Position numbers and translations under genes: made by a program. Shown in pieces: positions 43,194-46,243 of a DNA stretch of 46,243 nucleotides. Position 1 is the stretch's first letter. The number at the start of each line of letters is the position of its first letter. Origin of the DNA: an uncultured Campylobacter sp. GTDB lineage: Bacteria > Campylobacterota > Campylobacteria > Campylobacterales > Campylobacteraceae. The stretch spans positions 1 through 46,243 of the forward strand of contig NZ_CAKZTI010000007.1 in NCBI RefSeq assembly GCF_937921625.1, given 5' to 3'. The notes under the pieces are model-generated. The model saw only the letters and a program-made list of their open reading frames with translations, was not told the DNA's origin and did no database searches.

Positions 43194-44182
43194 TGGTAAA
43201 TTTATTAAATTTAACCCGCATCGTAAACGGAACGATGCTAAATAATCCTGCGATCTCCGCGGTCGAGAGTTTTGCGATCGAGCCCGCAAAGGTCGCAAAA
43301 AAGGGAGCTTTCATAGCGCTCGGCGCAAACGAGCGCGACGTGCGCACCGCGATCGATAACGGCGCGTACGCGATCATTTTCGATAACAATTTCAAGCCGC
43401 TCAACGACGAGATCGCCTTTATCAAGGTTGAAAATTTATGCTCGGCGTTCGTGCGTCTAATAAAATTTTTGGGCGAGACGTGGCGGCACGGCTTCGTGCT
43501 GATAAACGAGGTGCAAAGCGAGATCCTGCGCTACACGAGTGTGCCGAAAAATTTGATGTTTGCGCCGCGCAGCAAGGGCGAGCTTTTTATCAGCCTGCTG
43601 AATGCCAAGGAGAAAAATACCTACTTCACCACCGATGCTGAGCTTTTGCAAAGCCTCGGTATCTCGCCTGTCACGATCCCTGCGAGCGACGATTTTAGGC
43701 TGCTTTACGGCGGCTCGATATTTTACAGTAGCTTCGTTTTCGGCGGGCTTTATTATTCAAATTTAATCTTTCCGCAGCTGTTTTTGCCCGAGCTATGCGG
43801 CGTGATCGAGTATCTCTCGCGCAAAAACATACCCTTTAAATTTCAAAACTTAAGCGCATTCGGTCATTTCGAGCCGATTTTTGTGGATAGATTTTTTAAC
43901 GTTAGCTCGCTTGGCGGAAGCTACCGCGCCTTTATCGCCGAGAGCGATCCTGAGCTTTTTGCGCGCGAGGCGGAGTTTTTGCGGGCGAAATTCCGCGAAA
44001 AAATTATCGTCTGCGCCAGCTGGGAGGATCGCCTAGACGGCGTTAAGATCGACTTTCGCTTCAATAAGCTAAGCGCGCTAAAAAGCCTGCCCGAGTTTCA
44101 CTACGCGCTGGTTTTTGCGGAAAAGAGCGCGATCTTGCAGCTTCTAAATCAAAAACCGCAAGAAAAAAATCTATTTTTTTAA
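43193..44182 (+). CDS. Mur-ligase-like protein (MurF N-terminal-type domain), function unknown
   Basis: A 329-residue protein. Residues 20-95 resemble the substrate-binding N-terminal domain of MurE/MurF ligases (FAIEPAKVAKKGAFIALGAN, then AIDNGAYAIIFDNN and FIKVENLCSAFVRLIKFLG). The ATP-binding GTNGKT motif of the ligases is absent, so it is not a working ligase of the usual sort. The C-terminal half contains SWEDRLDGVKIDFRF and has no match I know. It is preceded by the basic protein and followed after nine bases by the UbiD gene. Confidence 0.6.
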   Translation: MVNLLNLTRIVNGTMLNNPAISAVESFAIEPAKVAKKGAFIALGANERDVRTAIDNGAYAIIFDNNFKPLNDEIAFIKVENLCSAFVRLIKFLGETWRHGFVLINEVQSEILRYTSVPKNLMFAPRSKGELFISLLNAKEKNTYFTTDAELLQSLGISPVTIPASDDFRLLYGGSIFYSSFVFGGLYYSNLIFPQLFLPELCGVIEYLSRKNIPFKFQNLSAFGHFEPIFVDRFFNVSSLGGSYRAFIAESDPELFAREAEFLRAKFREKIIVCASWEDRLDGVKIDFRFNKLSALKSLPEFHYALVFAEKSAILQLLNQKPQEKNLFF

Positions 44183-44191
44183 AGGCAGCGG

Positions 44192-46027
44192 ATGCAGAGC
44201 TTTAATGAAATTTTAAACGGAAATTTTTGGCTAAAGAGGCTTTACGAAAAGGGGCTATTGCGCGAGGTGAAGGAGCAGATCGGCACCGAGCTTGAGATAG
44301 CGCACGCAAGCTATATCGAGGTTAAGCGCGAGCACTCGCAGGCGCTGCTTTTTACGAACGTGCGAAACGCGCAGGGCAAACAGATGCCGCCGGTGCTAAC
44401 CAATATTTTCGGCTCCTTCGAGGCGTTAAATTTAATCCTCGGTCGCGAACCTGACGAGATCGCCGCCGAGATTGAGGGCCTGCTAAAGCCGAAGCGTCCG
44501 CAAAGCTTCGGCGAAAAGCTTGATTTCTTGGCGCACTTAATCTCGCTGCGTAAAATTTTTGTAAAGCGTCTTAGTGGTCGCGGAGAGTGCCAGCAGGTCG
44601 CGCATCTGAGCGCCGATGTCGATCTTGGCGAGCTTCCTGTGCTTAAGACCTGGGAGAATGATGGCGGCGCGTTTATCACGATGGGGCAGGTCTATACGAA
44701 GGATCTGAACTCGCAAACGCAAAATCTCGGCATGTATCGCCTGCAAATTTACGGGCGCGACCGCTTGGGGATGCATTGGCAGATACACAAGGACGGTGCT
44801 GGTTTTTTCGACGAATATCGCAAAGCTGGGCGCAAGATGCCCGTATCCGTGGCGATCGGCGGCGATCCGCTCTATATCTGGTGCGGTCAGGCGCCGCTGC
44901 CAAAGGGGATTTTTGAGCTGCTACTTTACGGCTTCATCCGCCGCAGCCCCGCTCGCCTCGTAAAATCGCTTACGAATGAAATTTACGTTCCCGCGGATGC
45001 GGACTACGTGATCGAGGGCTTTGTCGATCCCGCAGTAAGCGAGCCGGAGGGGCCTTTCGGCGATCACACTGGATATTACACGCCGGTAGAACCATTCCCG
45101 GTGATGGAGGTTAGCGCGATCACGCACAAGCGCGCGCCCATATTTCACGCTACCGTCGTGGGCAAGCCGCCGCTTGAGGATAAATTTATGGGGTACGCGA
45201 CCGAGCGGATCTTTTTGCCGCTGTTTCGCACGAGCGCGCCCGATCTGATCGATTATAAAATGCCCGAAAACGGCGTATTTCACAATTTGATTTTGGCTAA
45301 GATCGCCGTGCGCTACCCCGCTGCGGCTAAGCAGATCATGCACGCGTTTTGGGGCGTAGGGCAGATGAGCTTCGTAAAACACGCCGTTTTCGTGCCACAG
45401 GACGCGCCGAGCTTAGATGAGTACGAGGCGTTTACGAAGTACGTCCTAAACCGCATAGGCGCGCGCAGCCTCGTTTTTAGCGAGGGGGTGTGCGATCAGC
45501 TAGATCACGCAAGCCCGAACTCCTGCTTCGGCGGTAAGCTCGGTATCGATGCGACTGCGGATTTAAGCTCGCAGGCGCCGCAAATTTTAAGCGACGAGGA
45601 GCTGCTAGCGAAATTTCAAAGTGAGGAGCCCGCTATTTTGGCGCTTAAGCAACACTTTTGCGATACGAAAAACCCGCTCGTGTTGATAAATATAGACAAA
45701 AAAGAGCCCGTAGAGCGTAGCTGGCGGCGGCTTTTGAAATTTAGCGAGAATTTTAAAATTTTGATTTTTACCGATGCGGGGAACGACGCGAGCAACCTCT
45801 ATATGAGCGTTTGGCGCGTCGTAAACAGCATCGATGCGCTGCGCGACGTGTTTGTGACGCAGGACGATCGAATCTGCATCGACGCTACGAGCAAGCACGA
45901 ATGGGAGGGTTATACGCGTCGGTGGCCGCAGGAGACGCTATGCAGCCGCGAAGTGGTGGCAGGTCTCATAGAGCGCGGCATCGTGCAGGATGAGCCCGAG
46001 CTATTTAAGAAATTTGAAATTTTTTGA
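44192..46027 (+). CDS. UbiD-family decarboxylase, probably menaquinone biosynthesis
   Basis: A 611-residue prenylated-flavin-type decarboxylase. UbiD hallmarks are seen: ENDGGAFITMGQVYTKD, NLGMYRLQIYGRDRLGMHWQ and EPEGPFGDHTGYYTPVEPFP, with conserved acidic and Arg residues. In organisms with the futalosine route, UbiD homologues remove the carboxyl group of the dihydroxynaphthoate intermediate. With mqnE also in this window that role is likely, but substrate specificity is inferred. The ATG has AAAGGCAG upstream, and the gene sits 9 bases after the Mur-like gene. Confidence 0.88.
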   Translation: MQSFNEILNGNFWLKRLYEKGLLREVKEQIGTELEIAHASYIEVKREHSQALLFTNVRNAQGKQMPPVLTNIFGSFEALNLILGREPDEIAAEIEGLLKPKRPQSFGEKLDFLAHLISLRKIFVKRLSGRGECQQVAHLSADVDLGELPVLKTWENDGGAFITMGQVYTKDLNSQTQNLGMYRLQIYGRDRLGMHWQIHKDGAGFFDEYRKAGRKMPVSVAIGGDPLYIWCGQAPLPKGIFELLLYGFIRRSPARLVKSLTNEIYVPADADYVIEGFVDPAVSEPEGPFGDHTGYYTPVEPFPVMEVSAITHKRAPIFHATVVGKPPLEDKFMGYATERIFLPLFRTSAPDLIDYKMPENGVFHNLILAKIAVRYPAAAKQIMHAFWGVGQMSFVKHAVFVPQDAPSLDEYEAFTKYVLNRIGARSLVFSEGVCDQLDHASPNSCFGGKLGIDATADLSSQAPQILSDEELLAKFQSEEPAILALKQHFCDTKNPLVLINIDKKEPVERSWRRLLKFSENFKILIFTDAGNDASNLYMSVWRVVNSIDALRDVFVTQDDRICIDATSKHEWEGYTRRWPQETLCSREVVAGLIERGIVQDEPELFKKFEIF

Positions 46028-46160
46028 GGACGCGGGACGAAACTTCGCGCGGATTTGAAATTTTAAAATTTTACACTCTGATTTTAAGGGCTGCGCGTTA
46101 AATTTAAAATAAATTTGGCCCTCTTTAACTTAAGCTCACACAAAGGAGCAGTAAGTTACG

Positions 46161-46243
46161 ATGAGAACTATGAAAAATAAATATATAATTCGTTCCCGAA
46201 TTTCGGAAAAGAAATTTAGAAAAATTCTAAAGTATTTTGCAGA
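46161..46243 (+). mobile_element. Start of an IS1595-type transposase, cut by the window end
   Basis: The frame MRTMKNKYIIRSRISEKKFR, continuing KILKYFA, matches the N-terminal region typical of IS1595-family transposases as I recall it. AAAGGAG lies 12 bases upstream, and ATG 46170 is an equally possible start, giving MKNKY. The rest lies outside the window, so integrity and the right end of the element cannot be judged. The left end may be near GGCCCTCTTTAACTTAAG at 46117, which is a guess. Confidence 0.6.

Noticed and set aside
42397..43298. Several long antisense frames opposite the basic protein
   Set aside because: They arise from the repetitive Ala/Lys codons of the sense gene.

Overview
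The window looks like chromosomal DNA of a Campylobacter-type epsilonproteobacterium, probably one of the higher-GC oral or gut species; the species itself is not resolved. The reasons are the AAATTT-rich intergenic DNA, the gene content (futalosine-route menaquinone genes mqnE and a UbiD-type decarboxylase, an AdK/AspS pair, a COG3400-type TrkA protein next to aroB, an MscS channel and mtaB), and a pseudopilin with the KAFTMIEL leader usual in this group. No tRNA, rRNA or CRISPR array was seen.

Layout. 1-3181: a large TonB-dependent receptor of the haemoglobin/transferrin class with its own terminator. 3182-3888: about 700 bp without a convincing gene. 3889-7385 (minus): ppa, a periplasmic OB-fold protein, adk and aspS. 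7469-12548 (plus): nadK, recN, tatD, a lytic transglycosylase and rlpA, tightly packed. 12549-13577: an accessory patch with a frameshifted Fic-antitoxin relic and an AT-rich orphan gene. 13763-17138: a YihY/BrkB membrane protein and a second TonB-dependent receptor (siderophore type). 17434-24612: TrkA-like protein, aroB, MscS channel, mtaB and an FtsH-like ATPase that has lost its zinc-protease motif. 24642-25169: mogA. 25235-29955: an unusual seven-gene cluster. 30421-31587: tgt. 32275-35286 (minus): a membrane protein and glmS. 35428-39627: mqnE, a purine permease, a purine phosphoribosyltransferase and an ArnT-like membrane protein. 39655-46027: pseudopilin, metG, a basic low-complexity protein, a Mur-ligase-like protein and a UbiD decarboxylase. 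46161 to the end: the start of an IS1595-type transposase.

The most interesting region is 25235-29955. It encodes a small HMA-like protein without CxxC, a ferritin-like helical protein, two YtxH-like single-span proteins, a glycine-zipper membrane protein, a P1B-type metal ATPase with SCA in place of CPC in its metal-site helix, and a small two-span protein with a basic tail. This make-up resembles the fez (ferrosome) clusters that build membrane-bounded iron granules around a P1B-6 ATPase. The assignment is inference, because the accessory proteins cannot be matched here to named Fez proteins.

With two TonB-dependent outer-membrane receptors nearby and a plausible Fur-box-like site in front of the first, the window has an iron theme: uptake at the outer membrane and possible compartmental storage inside. 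The rest is mainly housekeeping: translation (aspS, metG, tgt, mtaB), cofactors and quinones (nadK, mogA, mqnE, ubiD), the shikimate pathway (aroB), cell envelope (glmS, rlpA, lytic transglycosylase) and DNA repair (recN).
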